In this document: positions 46,583 through 55,751 of the stretch, one piece after another
Layout of the letters: every line of letters begins with the position of its first letter
Position numbering within the stretch: position 1 is the first letter of the stretch
Source: Vibrio renipiscarius
GTDB taxonomy: Bacteria; Pseudomonadota; Gammaproteobacteria; Enterobacterales; Vibrionaceae
Assembly: GCF_000827885.1 (NCBI RefSeq)
Contig: NZ_JTKH01000021.1
Coordinates: 186,001-250,000 of the forward strand
Length of the DNA: 64,000 bases
Direction: 5' to 3'
Program-made: the position numbers and the translations under genes
The notes under the pieces: model-generated
Seen by the model: the letters and a program-made list of their open reading frames with translations, nothing else
Database searches by the model: none
What the model was told of the DNA's origin: nothing

Positions 46583-48021
46583 CGCTTTGCTTCCTCTTTG
46601 GTATGCAATTCAAACGTCAGAATATTATTTTCATTGCGGCCAATTTGGAGTTTGTCAAAAGAACGACCAACAAGATTAAGCTCGTTTTTAAACTGATTGA
46701 CCCAATTAGGAATCGCCTTAGGTTCACGCGCTAACCCTTTAATATCAAGAACATTATTATCCATTTGGATATAATTAATCGAGATATCGTTGCGGCCTAG
46801 CGTCGCCAACGACTGCATGATCCCTGAATACCCCGCTTGTTGTTCCCCTTCGTGTAGGAAAACGGCATTCAACGAGTCTTGCTTCGATAAAATTTCTTCT
46901 TTTAAACGGTCAACAGCCTGACGCTTCTCTGGGGAAGGGCGATGCTTGGCTAATCTTTCATTTAAACGGATGAGCTGCTGATTCAACTCTTTTTCTTGCG
47001 ATTGAAGCTGTGTTAACTCTTGGCTTAATTGCGCTTGTCGCACGGTATTAAAACCGTGAACACCCGCAATAAGAAGCAAACAAACCACACTCGCTAAAGC
47101 GACATTATTTAAAGTAAAACGATCCACCTTAGGTTGCAGGTGGGCAGGATAAAGGTTAATGCCTATATCATCGTTTTCAGCCACAAGCTGAGCCAGTAAC
47201 ACTCCGGACTCTAAAGACACATCCATTAATGGCGTAACATTGACACTCAAACGTTCGTCAAGTGCCTGTGCCAACGCTTGGTTGTCTTCATCGTCACAGC
47301 AAACTTTCATGCGGTGTAAAGTCGCACCACGCATTTGTGACGATAAGTAATCTATCGAACGCTGTAATTCAAGGGCAACACTGTCTAACTGAAAGCCCGC
47401 AGTTGCCACGCCCGTCAGTGGCGGAACGACACCACGAATGGTGCGTTGAAAAACACAACGATGATCGACAAAAGCACTGACTTTGTAAGCGCCATTTTGA
47501 CTACGCTGTAATAAAACAAAGCAATCTAAACCGCTAGCTGCACGCCCCCAAACATCGTCCTCAACCAGTACATGACCGAGCGTAAGCTTGATTGCTTCCA
47601 ACTCTTTGGCCAACCCCAAGACCATCGTTTTAGGCACCACGTACACTTGCAGCTTGTTACTGCTCGGTAAAGGCATGGCATCTGCGATGATCTCGGTGAC
47701 TTTTTCACTGATCAGATCTTTAAGTAAGAAAGGTAAAGTTAAACTCAGCTCTTCTTGAGGAACGTTTGGTTTTTCAATCTGATAGTTTTGATACAAACTG
47801 GAGTTCAGCACTACATCGACAGAAGCGTCAGAGATCTGAGCCGCCACCAGTGTCTCTATCAGTTTTTTTTGCCATTCTGCGCCTTGAATCGGAACGCATT
47901 TAGGTAGCATGGCATTGTGGAATTCAGAAAAATAGATTGCGCTCGGCTGTACTATAACTTTCAGACATTGGCCTGAACGCTTGCCAGAGCTAAACTTTTC
48001 GATTAAAGATTGAATATTCAT
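46579..48021 (-). CDS. mshI: MSHA biogenesis protein MshI (PilM/PilN-like fusion)
   Basis: 480 aa. The first about 300 residues look like a cytoplasmic actin-fold PilM/GspL domain (QPSAIYFSEFHN..., WGRAASGLDCFVLLQRSQNG). Then come one helix (LNNVALASVVCLLLIAGVHGF), a coiled coil (QAQLSQELTQLQSQEKELNQQLIRLNERL) and a PilN-like periplasmic end. It lies 7 bp after mshH on the same strand. Confidence 0.91.
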   Translation of the reverse strand: MNIQSLIEKFSSGKRSGQCLKVIVQPSAIYFSEFHNAMLPKCVPIQGAEWQKKLIETLVAAQISDASVDVVLNSSLYQNYQIEKPNVPQEELSLTLPFLLKDLISEKVTEIIADAMPLPSSNKLQVYVVPKTMVLGLAKELEAIKLTLGHVLVEDDVWGRAASGLDCFVLLQRSQNGAYKVSAFVDHRCVFQRTIRGVVPPLTGVATAGFQLDSVALELQRSIDYLSSQMRGATLHRMKVCCDDEDNQALAQALDERLSVNVTPLMDVSLESGVLLAQLVAENDDIGINLYPAHLQPKVDRFTLNNVALASVVCLLLIAGVHGFNTVRQAQLSQELTQLQSQEKELNQQLIRLNERLAKHRPSPEKRQAVDRLKEEILSKQDSLNAVFLHEGEQQAGYSGIMQSLATLGRNDISINYIQMDNNVLDIKGLAREPKAIPNWVNQFKNELNLVGRSFDKLQIGRNENNILTFELHTKEEAKR

Positions 48022-48028
48022 CTACCAC

Positions 48029-50035
48029 TTAACTTCTTCGCCAACGGTTACGCCGCCCAACATGAATATTGGATTTAGATTGAATCGATGGTTCAACATG
48101 CTGCTCCGGTAGCATTTGCTCTTCCGGTTGAATGTAGCGACCTTGAACCCCTTGAACACCGAGTTCTAGAATCGTTTTGTACTCTTGCTTATGCTCAACC
48201 CCAACCGCAATGACTTTTGTATTCAGTCCTTCGCATGCGCCTAATAAGCTTCTTACGAACAGGTGGTTTTCATGTCGTTGGTCAATCTGCTTAATTAAAC
48301 TACGATGCAATTTTAAATAATCGATCGATAAATCTTTCAGATAATAAGTGCTGACAATTGAGCGACCTGCTTGGCCAACAATCACTTTACAACCTAAACC
48401 GGTTAGCATCTTGATCACTGGTCGCATATAGTCGAGATGCTTAACCAAACGCGCTTCGGAAAACTCAAAATGGAGCTGATGTCTCGATTCTGTCGTCAGT
48501 TGCAACAACTCATCCCTAAACCAACGAAAGTACTTTCTGTCTGAGAACGGGGTAACATGAAGGTTTATAGAATAACATAAACTATTTTTTGACGCCTTCA
48601 AAAAACTGACGGTTGCGAGAAGAACCGAACGATCAAGGTAATGTTCATATCCAACCGCTTCAATAGCAGAATTAAAATGAGAGGCTTTTAATAACCCTTT
48701 CTTGGGATCATGAATACGAGCAAAAAGTTCGTAGTGATTAAATTCACGCTCTTTGTGGGCATTGAGCAAATAGCAAGGCTGAGAAAATAAGTATATTTTT
48801 TCTTTAGTTAGCTCTTTATCAAACAAGGTTCTCCAACGAACATTGCCCCGCTCATCCTGTTCGGTTGTCAGCTTATTGAAACGGCTCCAAGTGTTTACTT
48901 GTTGAAGTTTTGCACTCTTCAGCGCAGTTTCGGCTTCATCCATTATTTTACCTTGACGCTCACCCTCTTGGAACATACTCACACCAATATGGCACCAGCT
49001 TTCACTATCTAAAGGTTTAGGTAGCGCAATTTTATTAAGCTGCTTCAAACAATGAGTCGCAATTCCTGAGACTTCCTTACTACTTAAGTTTGGTGCGAAA
49101 ATAGCAAAATCAGAATCGTAATAACGCGATAAAATCACGTCGGGATAGCGTAAAATTATCTTATTGATGGCCTCACCGACTTCAACAATAAAGTCGTTCG
49201 CAACTTGTTTACTGCTTTCTTCTTTGATTTGTCCCCAATCATCAATACGCAACAACAAAACACCACCATGGGAACCGCTCTCTGACAAGGCCGACTCTAG
49301 CTTACTGTCAAATAACACCCGATTTGCCGTACCCGTTAGCTGATCAAGAAATGTCTGAGTGCGAATAAAAGTATCGAATCGACTGCGCTCTTGCCGAGCG
49401 TCTTGCAACTCTTCAATTAAGCGATCTAATGCCTCACTTGCCGTATAAGGCCACTCTCTCTCGTCGCCTTTCGCGAACGATTCAACGCGGCCCGCCAATA
49501 TCATCCTGCCACGCTCTTCTAATAACTCAGACCCTAAAAGCTGAAGTTTCAACCACTTAATGCCTTGCATCAAGCCTAGGATGATCAATATGACCGCGAC
49601 AGTGATCGACCACAATGCTTGAACAGAGTAGCCGTAACCAAGGTAAGGAGGGATAGCGGTAAAACGGATGTGATAGCCGCTGTTACGCTCAAGTTGATAT
49701 TCAACATGGTATAATAATGCGGGATCGACGGTGTTCGATGTATCTTTATAGCGGTAAATAATTCCTGCTTGTGAGGACAATTCCATTTCAGCAATATTGG
49801 AGGCTTGGAGCATTTTAGGCATCCAACGCTGCATTGAATAGGCCGCATCTGGATCTTCCATTTCTTTATCAACCACCTCAACAATGCCTTTTAGAGAGTG
49901 ATCTAAATATTCATGACCTAAGCTACGAAACGATAATGTGCCACCTAAAAATAGGATAAACATCGCACCAATCACCACCATGGTGACAAACGCAACCAAG
50001 CGCGTGCTTAATTTTAAGGTAGGCGTATACCTCAT
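48029..50035 (-). CDS. csrD: MshH, CsrD-family degenerate GGDEF/EAL protein
   Basis: 668 aa. Two helices (about 12-33 and 142-158) frame a periplasmic loop. A HAMP-like and coiled-coil segment follows, then a GGDEF-like domain whose signature is YYDSDF (305-310), and an EAL-like domain with ELF (436-438) instead of EAL. Neither active site can make or break c-di-GMP. This is the CsrD hallmark: in E. coli CsrD it targets CsrB/CsrC sRNAs for RNase E decay, and the family gene is called mshH in Vibrio. Lying immediately upstream of mshI it probably shares transcription with the pilus operon. Confidence 0.93.
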   Translation of the reverse strand: MRYTPTLKLSTRLVAFVTMVVIGAMFILFLGGTLSFRSLGHEYLDHSLKGIVEVVDKEMEDPDAAYSMQRWMPKMLQASNIAEMELSSQAGIIYRYKDTSNTVDPALLYHVEYQLERNSGYHIRFTAIPPYLGYGYSVQALWSITVAVILIILGLMQGIKWLKLQLLGSELLEERGRMILAGRVESFAKGDEREWPYTASEALDRLIEELQDARQERSRFDTFIRTQTFLDQLTGTANRVLFDSKLESALSESGSHGGVLLLRIDDWGQIKEESSKQVANDFIVEVGEAINKIILRYPDVILSRYYDSDFAIFAPNLSSKEVSGIATHCLKQLNKIALPKPLDSESWCHIGVSMFQEGERQGKIMDEAETALKSAKLQQVNTWSRFNKLTTEQDERGNVRWRTLFDKELTKEKIYLFSQPCYLLNAHKEREFNHYELFARIHDPKKGLLKASHFNSAIEAVGYEHYLDRSVLLATVSFLKASKNSLCYSINLHVTPFSDRKYFRWFRDELLQLTTESRHQLHFEFSEARLVKHLDYMRPVIKMLTGLGCKVIVGQAGRSIVSTYYLKDLSIDYLKLHRSLIKQIDQRHENHLFVRSLLGACEGLNTKVIAVGVEHKQEYKTILELGVQGVQGRYIQPEEQMLPEQHVEPSIQSKSNIHVGRRNRWRRS

Positions 50036-50161
50036 AGTTAATCGATTCCCTTCATTATGAACATCTTCATTTTACCGCATGAAAGGCTGCATATTACGTG
50101 AAAAGCCTTCCTCTCGCACTCGTCGACCCATCCTTAGGATCTAAACTAAAGTCCACTATAT

Positions 50162-50190
50162 AAAAAAGCCGCGATATACGCGGCTTTTTT
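50162..50190. terminator. Terminator downstream of ssb
   Basis: aaaaaagccgcg / cgcggctttttt with a 5-base loop; strong and symmetrical. It separates ssb from the mshH-led MSHA locus on the minus strand. Confidence 0.92.
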
Positions 50191-50204
50191 CCAATTTGGA
50201 TCGA

Positions 50205-50744
50205 TTAAAACGGGATGTCGTCGTCAAAATCCATTGGTGGTTCATTGTATTGCGGTTGTTGCTGCTGAGGTTGTTGCTGTTGCATCTGCTGCGGTGCTTG
50301 CTGCTGCATTGCAGGTTGCTGAGGTTGGCCCCAACCTTGTTGCTGTGACTGCTGCTGAGGTTGACCACCCATTGGTGCGCCTTGGCCACCTTGACGACCA
50401 CCTAGCATTTGCATCACACCATTAAAGCCTTGTACCACAACTTCTGTTGTGTATTGATCTTGGCCTTGCTGGTTTTGCCATTTACGCGTTTGCAGTTGAC
50501 CCTCAATGTAAACTTGAGAGCCTTTGCGTAGGTATTCACCCGCAACTTCTGCTAGCTTTCCAAACAGCGCAACACGATGCCACTCTGTTTTTTCACGCTG
50601 CTCGCCCGTCGCTTTATCGCGCCATGACTCCGAAGTAGCCACTGTAATATTTGCTACTGCACCGCCACTAGGCATGTAACGAACTTCAGGGTCAGCCCCT
50701 AAGTTGCCGACTAAAATTACTTTGTTTACTCCACGGCTAGCCAT
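50205..50744 (-). CDS. ssb: Single-stranded DNA-binding protein
   Basis: 179 aa. OB fold 1-110 ([41 protein letters not shown]), a Gln/Gly/Pro-rich linker (about 115-165, repeated QQ, QPQQ) and the interaction tip MDFDDDIPF. It coats single-stranded DNA in replication, repair and, in competent Vibrio, incoming DNA. Divergent from qstR. No good LexA box is visible upstream. Confidence 0.98.
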   Translation of the reverse strand: MASRGVNKVILVGNLGADPEVRYMPSGGAVANITVATSESWRDKATGEQREKTEWHRVALFGKLAEVAGEYLRKGSQVYIEGQLQTRKWQNQQGQDQYTTEVVVQGFNGVMQMLGGRQGGQGAPMGGQPQQQSQQQGWGQPQQPAMQQQAPQQMQQQQPQQQQPQYNEPPMDFDDDIPF

Positions 50745-51042
50745 GTTTCGCTCCGTCTAGATAGGATATCTTTAAGTTTAATAGGTAATAAGAATAACAC
50801 CCAAGCTATCCCTCGAACAACTCTTGATCCCTCGACAGAAAATAACTTTATTGCAGTACGTCCCAGAAGCTCATACTAATCCACCATCATTTTGACCATT
50901 TTCAATGAGATAAAGATAGAACGCATATCAAATATGAAACTGAGTGCTTTTTATAAACGCTACCAATCGCACTTTGAACATAAATGGGACAGGATAAGGG
51001 AGAAATGACGAGTAACTGCAGAACTACATAGCGAGAAATATT
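50745..51042. other. ssb-qstR divergent regulatory region (298 bp)
   Basis: AT-rich spacer that must hold the ssb promoter and the qstR control region. In V. cholerae qstR transcription needs HapR and TfoX; I could not place a confident HapR or CRP box by eye. The right end holds a short upstream ORF (51005-51031). Confidence 0.5.
51005..51031 (+). CDS. Short upstream ORF (8 codons) before qstR
   Basis: ATG-ACG-AGT-AAC-TGC-AGA-ACT-ACA-TAG, preceded by aaggga, a better Shine-Dalgarno than the one before qstR itself. It ends 11 bp before the qstR ATG. Translation is inferred only from the ribosome site; it could be a coincidence. Confidence 0.35.
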   Translation: MTSNCRTT

Positions 51043-51690
51043 ATGGCTAAGAACATCTATGCACGAACCTTATACTTTCTGTGTGAAAATAAAGAATCAA
51101 ACTACCCGACCGTAGATCTCATTGAAGAGGCATTGGGATTACCTATCCCTCGTATCGAACCACAAGAGTTTATGCTGGCCATGCAACAGCATAAACACAA
51201 AATTTTATTAATTGATCATGACAACTACCAAACGCTGAATAGCACCATTCGCGATTTACCGCTGTCGAATAAAATATTTGAAACCGTCATCTTCAATGTC
51301 GATCGACGCCTAACAACAGATGAATTATTAAGTTTTGGTCATCTGAAAGCGCTCTTTTATCGCGACGATGAGATTTATCACATTGCTTATGGTTGTGGCG
51401 AAGTCATTAATAGCCACAATTGGTTACCCCGCAAAGTGACGGCTCAGTTGTTGCACTATTATCGACATGCGTTTGATAGCCAAACCTCGCCTGCGACGGT
51501 TGATCTCACCGCACGTGAAATTCAAATCTTACGCAGCCTACAAACAGGCGCATCAAATAACCAAATTGCCGATGACCTATTCATCAGTGAGTTCACTGTC
51601 AAATCACACCTCTATCAGATTTTCAAAAAGCTTTCAGTGAAAAATAGAGTGCAAGCCATATCTTGGGCAAATCAACATTTAATGTCTTAA
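51043..51690 (+). CDS. qstR: LuxR/CsgD-family regulator QstR
   Basis: 215 aa: N-terminal receiver-like domain without phospho-Asp context, and C-terminal LuxR HTH (about 148-212: DLTAREIQILRSLQTGASNNQIADDLFISEFTVKSHLYQIFKKL). It resembles VpsT/CsgD, and its linker holds W127-L-P-R130 where VpsT has the c-di-GMP motif W[FLM][TS]R. The position between ssb and galU matches my recollection of qstR in V. cholerae. There QstR joins quorum sensing (HapR) and TfoX to switch on DNA-uptake genes and type VI secretion. The alternative is another CsgD-family biofilm regulator; synteny favours QstR. Confidence 0.82.
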   Translation: MAKNIYARTLYFLCENKESNYPTVDLIEEALGLPIPRIEPQEFMLAMQQHKHKILLIDHDNYQTLNSTIRDLPLSNKIFETVIFNVDRRLTTDELLSFGHLKALFYRDDEIYHIAYGCGEVINSHNWLPRKVTAQLLHYYRHAFDSQTSPATVDLTAREIQILRSLQTGASNNQIADDLFISEFTVKSHLYQIFKKLSVKNRVQAISWANQHLMS

Positions 51691-51710
51691 AAATAAAGCA
51701 TTCGTAAAAA

Positions 51711-51734
51711 AATCAACTTTTGCTGTAGTTGATT
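51711..51734 (+). terminator. Hairpin after qstR
   Basis: aatcaact / agttgatt, perfect 8-bp arms with an 8-base loop, then catttcata. A weak terminator in the qstR-galU gap; it also lies just upstream of the galU start region. Confidence 0.5.
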
Positions 51735-51808
51735 CATTTCATATAAATAAAACCATGGTATCTTGTCGCCAACTTCTTAATTACGTCATAAAGATAAAGG
51801 GTTTTATC

Positions 51809-52681
51809 ATGATTAAAAAATGCCTATTCCCAGCGGCTGGTTATGGCACGCGATTCCTTCCAGCAACGAAATCAATGCCAAAGGAAATGATGCCAGTGGT
51901 CAACAAACCATTGATTGAATACGGTGTGGAAGAAGCGATCCAAGCCGGTATGGATGGCATGTGTATTGTTACGGGTCGTGGCAAGCACTCAATCATGGAT
52001 CACTTTGATAAGAACTACGAATTGGAACACCAGATCAACGGTACCAACAAGGAAGAATTGTTGGTTGATATTCGCAGTATCATTGATTCAGCAACGTTTA
52101 CTTACACTCGTCAACGCGAGATGAAAGGCTTGGGCCATGCAATTCTTACCGGCCGTGAACTGATCGGCGATGAACCGTTTGCTGTCGTGCTGGCTGATGA
52201 TTTGTGTGTCAATGAAGACGCAGGTGTACTTGAACAGATGGTGACTTTGTTTAAACAGTTCCGTTGTTCTATTGTCGCGGTACAAGAAGTGCCTGAAGAT
52301 GAAACACACAAATACGGTGTGATCTCTGGTGAGATGATCAAAGACGACATCTACCGCATTGATGACATGGTTGAAAAACCAGAACCAGGCACAGCGCCAA
52401 GCAATCTAGCGATCATTGGCCGCTACATTCTAACGCCAGATATTTTTGAGCTGATTGAGCAAACCGAACCAGGCAAAGGGGGTGAAATCCAAATCACTGA
52501 TGCCCTGCTAAAACAAGCAAAATCAGGCTGTGTTATTGCTTACAAATTCAAAGGTAAACGCTTTGACTGCGGTAGCGTAGAAGGTTATATCGAAGCGACA
52601 AATTACTGCTTTGAAAACATGTACCTTCAAGACAGCAAAAAAACAGAGCTAGGCAAAAAGGCCACCGCAAAACAAGCGTAA
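51809..52681 (+). CDS. galU: UTP-glucose-1-phosphate uridylyltransferase GalU
   Basis: Makes UDP-glucose for LPS core, capsule and biofilm polysaccharides. 290 aa. Nucleotidyltransferase motifs: KKCLFPAAGYGTRFLPATKSMPKEMMPV (3-30), IVTGRGKHSIMDHFD, VVLADDLCVN (Asp-Asp metal site) and the C-terminal KFKGKRFDCGSVEGYIEA. I chose ATG 51809 (Shine-Dalgarno aaagg) over the upstream frame start at 51755 because it matches the family N-terminus. Confidence 0.97.
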   Translation: MIKKCLFPAAGYGTRFLPATKSMPKEMMPVVNKPLIEYGVEEAIQAGMDGMCIVTGRGKHSIMDHFDKNYELEHQINGTNKEELLVDIRSIIDSATFTYTRQREMKGLGHAILTGRELIGDEPFAVVLADDLCVNEDAGVLEQMVTLFKQFRCSIVAVQEVPEDETHKYGVISGEMIKDDIYRIDDMVEKPEPGTAPSNLAIIGRYILTPDIFELIEQTEPGKGGEIQITDALLKQAKSGCVIAYKFKGKRFDCGSVEGYIEATNYCFENMYLQDSKKTELGKKATAKQA

Positions 52682-52710
52682 TGTGATTAAATTCACTCGG
52701 GTTCTCTTTT

Positions 52711-52736
52711 AGGCAGCGATCATCGCTGCCTTTTTT
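52711..52736 (+). terminator. Terminator of galU
   Basis: aggcagcgat / atcgctgcct-type near-perfect stem (aggcagcga, tcgctgcct) followed by TTTTTT. Confidence 0.9.
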
Positions 52737-52740
52737 ATTA

Positions 52741-52756
52741 CTGTTTTTTTATCCAG
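52741..52756 (+). promoter_or_regulatory. Imperfect LexA-box-like site upstream of uvrA
   Basis: ctgttttttt-atccag fits CTGT-N8-ACAG with one mismatch (C for A). It lies 107 bp before uvrA, which is SOS-controlled in most gammaproteobacteria, but it overlaps the T-tract end of the galU terminator, so it may be fortuitous. Confidence 0.35.
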
Positions 52757-52802
52757 CATCTTCTTTGAACATTTATCACGCTGTGCAATACTAAGTCTGC
52801 TG

Positions 52803-52823
52803 CACTGATGACTATAATCAGTG
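52803..52823. promoter_or_regulatory. Operator-like dyad over the uvrA -10 region
   Basis: cactgat (52803-52809) and atcagtg (52817-52823) are perfect 7-bp inverted arms with a 7-base centre, and they surround a perfect TATAAT (52813-52818), 40 bp upstream of uvrA. It does not match the LexA consensus. Confidence 0.5.
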
Positions 52824-52862
52824 AAGTGAGCCTTATAACTCTTCCTATACAGAGCGATGATA

Positions 52863-55685
52863 ATGGATAAGATAGAAATTCGCGGCGCCCGCACCCATAA
52901 CCTAAAAAACATCAATCTCACCATCCCGCGCGATAAACTGACGGTCATTACGGGTTTATCTGGCTCAGGGAAATCTTCCCTTGCCTTTGATACCTTATAT
53001 GCGGAAGGTCAGCGTCGTTATGTGGAATCTCTGTCTGCGTATGCGCGCCAATTTTTATCGTTAATGGAAAAGCCTGATGTGGATCATATCGAAGGGTTAT
53101 CACCTGCGATTTCTATTGAACAAAAATCCACCTCTCACAACCCTCGCTCAACCGTCGGCACCATCACCGAAGTATATGATTACTTGCGATTATTATATGC
53201 CAGAGTCGGAGAGCCACGCTGCCCAACTCATAAAGAGCCTTTAGCCGCGCAGACCATTTCTCAAATGGTCGATAAGGTTCTGGAATTGCCTGAAGGCTCT
53301 AAAATGATGTTGCTTGCCCCTATCGTCAAAGAACGCAAGGGCGAGCACGTTAAAACACTTGAAAATTTAGCTGCTCAAGGATTTATTCGAGCGCGTATTG
53401 ATGGGGAAACCTGCGATCTTAGCGATCCACCGACTTTAGAATTACATAAAAAACACACCATTGAAGTGGTGGTTGATCGCTTTAAAGTTCGCAATGACCT
53501 GCAGCAGCGCCTTGCCGAATCTTTTGAAACGACTTTAGAGCTATCCGGTGGCATTGCCGTTGTTGCCCCAATGGAAGGTAACGGTGAAGAGACGGTATTT
53601 TCCGCCAACTTTGCCTGCCCACATTGTGGCTACAGTATGCAAGAATTAGAGCCTCGTCTCTTTTCATTCAATAACCCCGCAGGCGCATGCGGCACTTGTG
53701 ATGGCTTGGGCGTTCAGCAGTATTTTGATCCTTCACGAGTCATTCAAGATGCTTCTCTTAGCCTTGCACAAGGGGCAATTCGAGGTTGGGACCAAAAGAA
53801 TTACTACTACTTTCAAATGCTCAGTTCTCTCGCGAAGCATTACGATTTCGATCTTAATCAACCTTTTAATAAGTTGCCAAAAAAAATCCAAGACGTGATT
53901 TTATCCGGCTCAGGGCGTACCGAAGTAGAGTTTAATTACATCAATGACCGCGGTGATATTCGAGTCAAACGTCATCCATTTGAAGGCATTTTAAATACCC
54001 TCGAGCGTCGCTATCGTGAAACCGAATCCAATAGCGTACGCGAAGATCTCGCCAAGTATATTGCCACCAAATGTTGCTCTAGTTGTGAAGGTAGTCGTCT
54101 GCGCCTAGAGGCGAGAAACGTTTTCATTGGTGACACCGCACTACCTGAAATTGTCGAACTTAGCATTGCTGACGCTCTGCAATTTTTTGCCGAACTGAAA
54201 CTTGAAGGTCAACGAGCACAAATTGCCGATAAGGTCATGAAAGAGATCAACGACCGATTGGAGTTTCTCGTCAATGTGGGGCTGAACTACCTTAACCTCT
54301 CTCGCAGCGCCGAAACGCTCTCGGGTGGTGAAGCGCAACGCATTCGCCTTGCCAGTCAGATTGGCGCAGGCCTGGTTGGGGTTATGTACGTGTTAGATGA
54401 GCCTTCGATTGGTCTTCATCAACGTGATAATGAACGCTTGCTCAAAACCTTGATTCATCTTCGTGATCTAGGCAATACGGTATTGGTCGTTGAGCACGAT
54501 GAAGATGCCATTCGTCGTGCGGATCATGTGATCGACATCGGGCCTGGTGCTGGAGTTCACGGTGGGCAAATCGTGGCTCAAGGAACCATGGCGGATATTT
54601 TAGCGACTCCTGAATCCTTAACCGGCCAATACTTATCGGGCGCTAAACGCATCGAAACTCCAACGGCTCGCACCCCGTTCGATAAGAAGAAAGTGGTTGA
54701 GATTATTGGTGCATCCGGCAATAACCTAAAAGACGTCAATTTAACCATTCCTGTCGGGTTATTCAGTTGCATCACGGGCGTATCCGGCTCTGGAAAATCG
54801 ACCTTAATTAACGATACATTTTTCAAAGTGGCGCATACCCAATTGAATGGGGCGACCACCGCGGTTCCCGCCCCATTCAAAAAAATCAAAGGGCTAGAGC
54901 ATTTTGATAAGGTGATCGATATTGATCAAAGCCCAATAGGCCGAACGCCGCGTTCAAACCCAGCGACTTACACGGGCATTTTCACTCCGATTCGTGAGCT
55001 CTTCTCTGGTACTCAAGAGTCTCGCTCTCGCGGCTATAAACCCGGACGCTTTAGCTTTAACGTCCGAGGTGGGCGCTGTGAAGCCTGCCAAGGTGATGGC
55101 ATGATTAAAGTAGAGATGCATTTTTTACCAGACGTCTATGTTCCTTGTGATGCCTGTAAAGGAAAACGCTATAACCGTGAAACCTTAGAAGTGCGCTACA
55201 AAGGCAAGAGCATTGATGAGGTTCTGCAATTAACGGTTGAAGATGCTCGCCTGTTTTTTGATCCTATTCCGGCCATCGCTCGGAAGTTACAAACGCTTAT
55301 GGATGTCGGTTTGTCTTACATTCGCTTAGGCCAAGCTGCCACCACATTGTCTGGCGGTGAAGCCCAGCGAGTAAAATTGGCTCGTGAGCTTTCTAAGCGT
55401 GATACAGGAAAAACCTTATATATTTTGGATGAGCCAACGACCGGTTTGCACTTTCACGATATTCAACAGCTACTCACCGTTCTTCATCGTCTGCGCGATC
55501 ATGGCAATACTGTTGTGGTCATCGAGCACAACTTGGATGTCATTAAAACGGCGGACTGGGTGGTTGACCTTGGTCCGGAAGGGGGTCAAGGTGGCGGTGA
55601 AATTGTCGCCCAAGGAACACCTGAAGATGTGTCATTGGTCGAAGGTTCGCACACTGCCCGCTTCCTTAAGCCCATGTTAAAATAG
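52863..55685 (+). CDS. uvrA: Excinuclease ABC subunit A (UvrA)
   Basis: Damage-sensing ATPase of nucleotide excision repair. 940 aa with two ABC modules: Walker [10 protein letters not shown] (about 31-39) and GVSGSGKST (about 640-648); signature [12 protein letters not shown] and [12 protein letters not shown]; zinc fingers from CPHCGY...CGTCDG (about 253-280) and CEACQGDG...CDACKG (about 740-767). Start ATG 52863 gives [16 protein letters not shown] as in E. coli; an ATG two codons upstream is in frame but less likely. Confidence 0.98.
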   Translation: MDKIEIRGARTHNLKNINLTIPRDKLTVITGLSGSGKSSLAFDTLYAEGQRRYVESLSAYARQFLSLMEKPDVDHIEGLSPAISIEQKSTSHNPRSTVGTITEVYDYLRLLYARVGEPRCPTHKEPLAAQTISQMVDKVLELPEGSKMMLLAPIVKERKGEHVKTLENLAAQGFIRARIDGETCDLSDPPTLELHKKHTIEVVVDRFKVRNDLQQRLAESFETTLELSGGIAVVAPMEGNGEETVFSANFACPHCGYSMQELEPRLFSFNNPAGACGTCDGLGVQQYFDPSRVIQDASLSLAQGAIRGWDQKNYYYFQMLSSLAKHYDFDLNQPFNKLPKKIQDVILSGSGRTEVEFNYINDRGDIRVKRHPFEGILNTLERRYRETESNSVREDLAKYIATKCCSSCEGSRLRLEARNVFIGDTALPEIVELSIADALQFFAELKLEGQRAQIADKVMKEINDRLEFLVNVGLNYLNLSRSAETLSGGEAQRIRLASQIGAGLVGVMYVLDEPSIGLHQRDNERLLKTLIHLRDLGNTVLVVEHDEDAIRRADHVIDIGPGAGVHGGQIVAQGTMADILATPESLTGQYLSGAKRIETPTARTPFDKKKVVEIIGASGNNLKDVNLTIPVGLFSCITGVSGSGKSTLINDTFFKVAHTQLNGATTAVPAPFKKIKGLEHFDKVIDIDQSPIGRTPRSNPATYTGIFTPIRELFSGTQESRSRGYKPGRFSFNVRGGRCEACQGDGMIKVEMHFLPDVYVPCDACKGKRYNRETLEVRYKGKSIDEVLQLTVEDARLFFDPIPAIARKLQTLMDVGLSYIRLGQAATTLSGGEAQRVKLARELSKRDTGKTLYILDEPTTGLHFHDIQQLLTVLHRLRDHGNTVVVIEHNLDVIKTADWVVDLGPEGGQGGGEIVAQGTPEDVSLVEGSHTARFLKPMLK

Positions 55686-55697
55686 GCAACCCTACTC

Positions 55698-55729
55698 AAA
55701 CCAGCGTATGATACGCTGGTTTTGTTTTT
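55698..55729 (+). terminator. Terminator of uvrA
   Basis: aaaccagcgta / tacgctggttt with a 3-base loop, followed by tgttttt. Confidence 0.88.
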
Positions 55730-55751
55730 GTAGTAGAAGTGATCCTGCATT

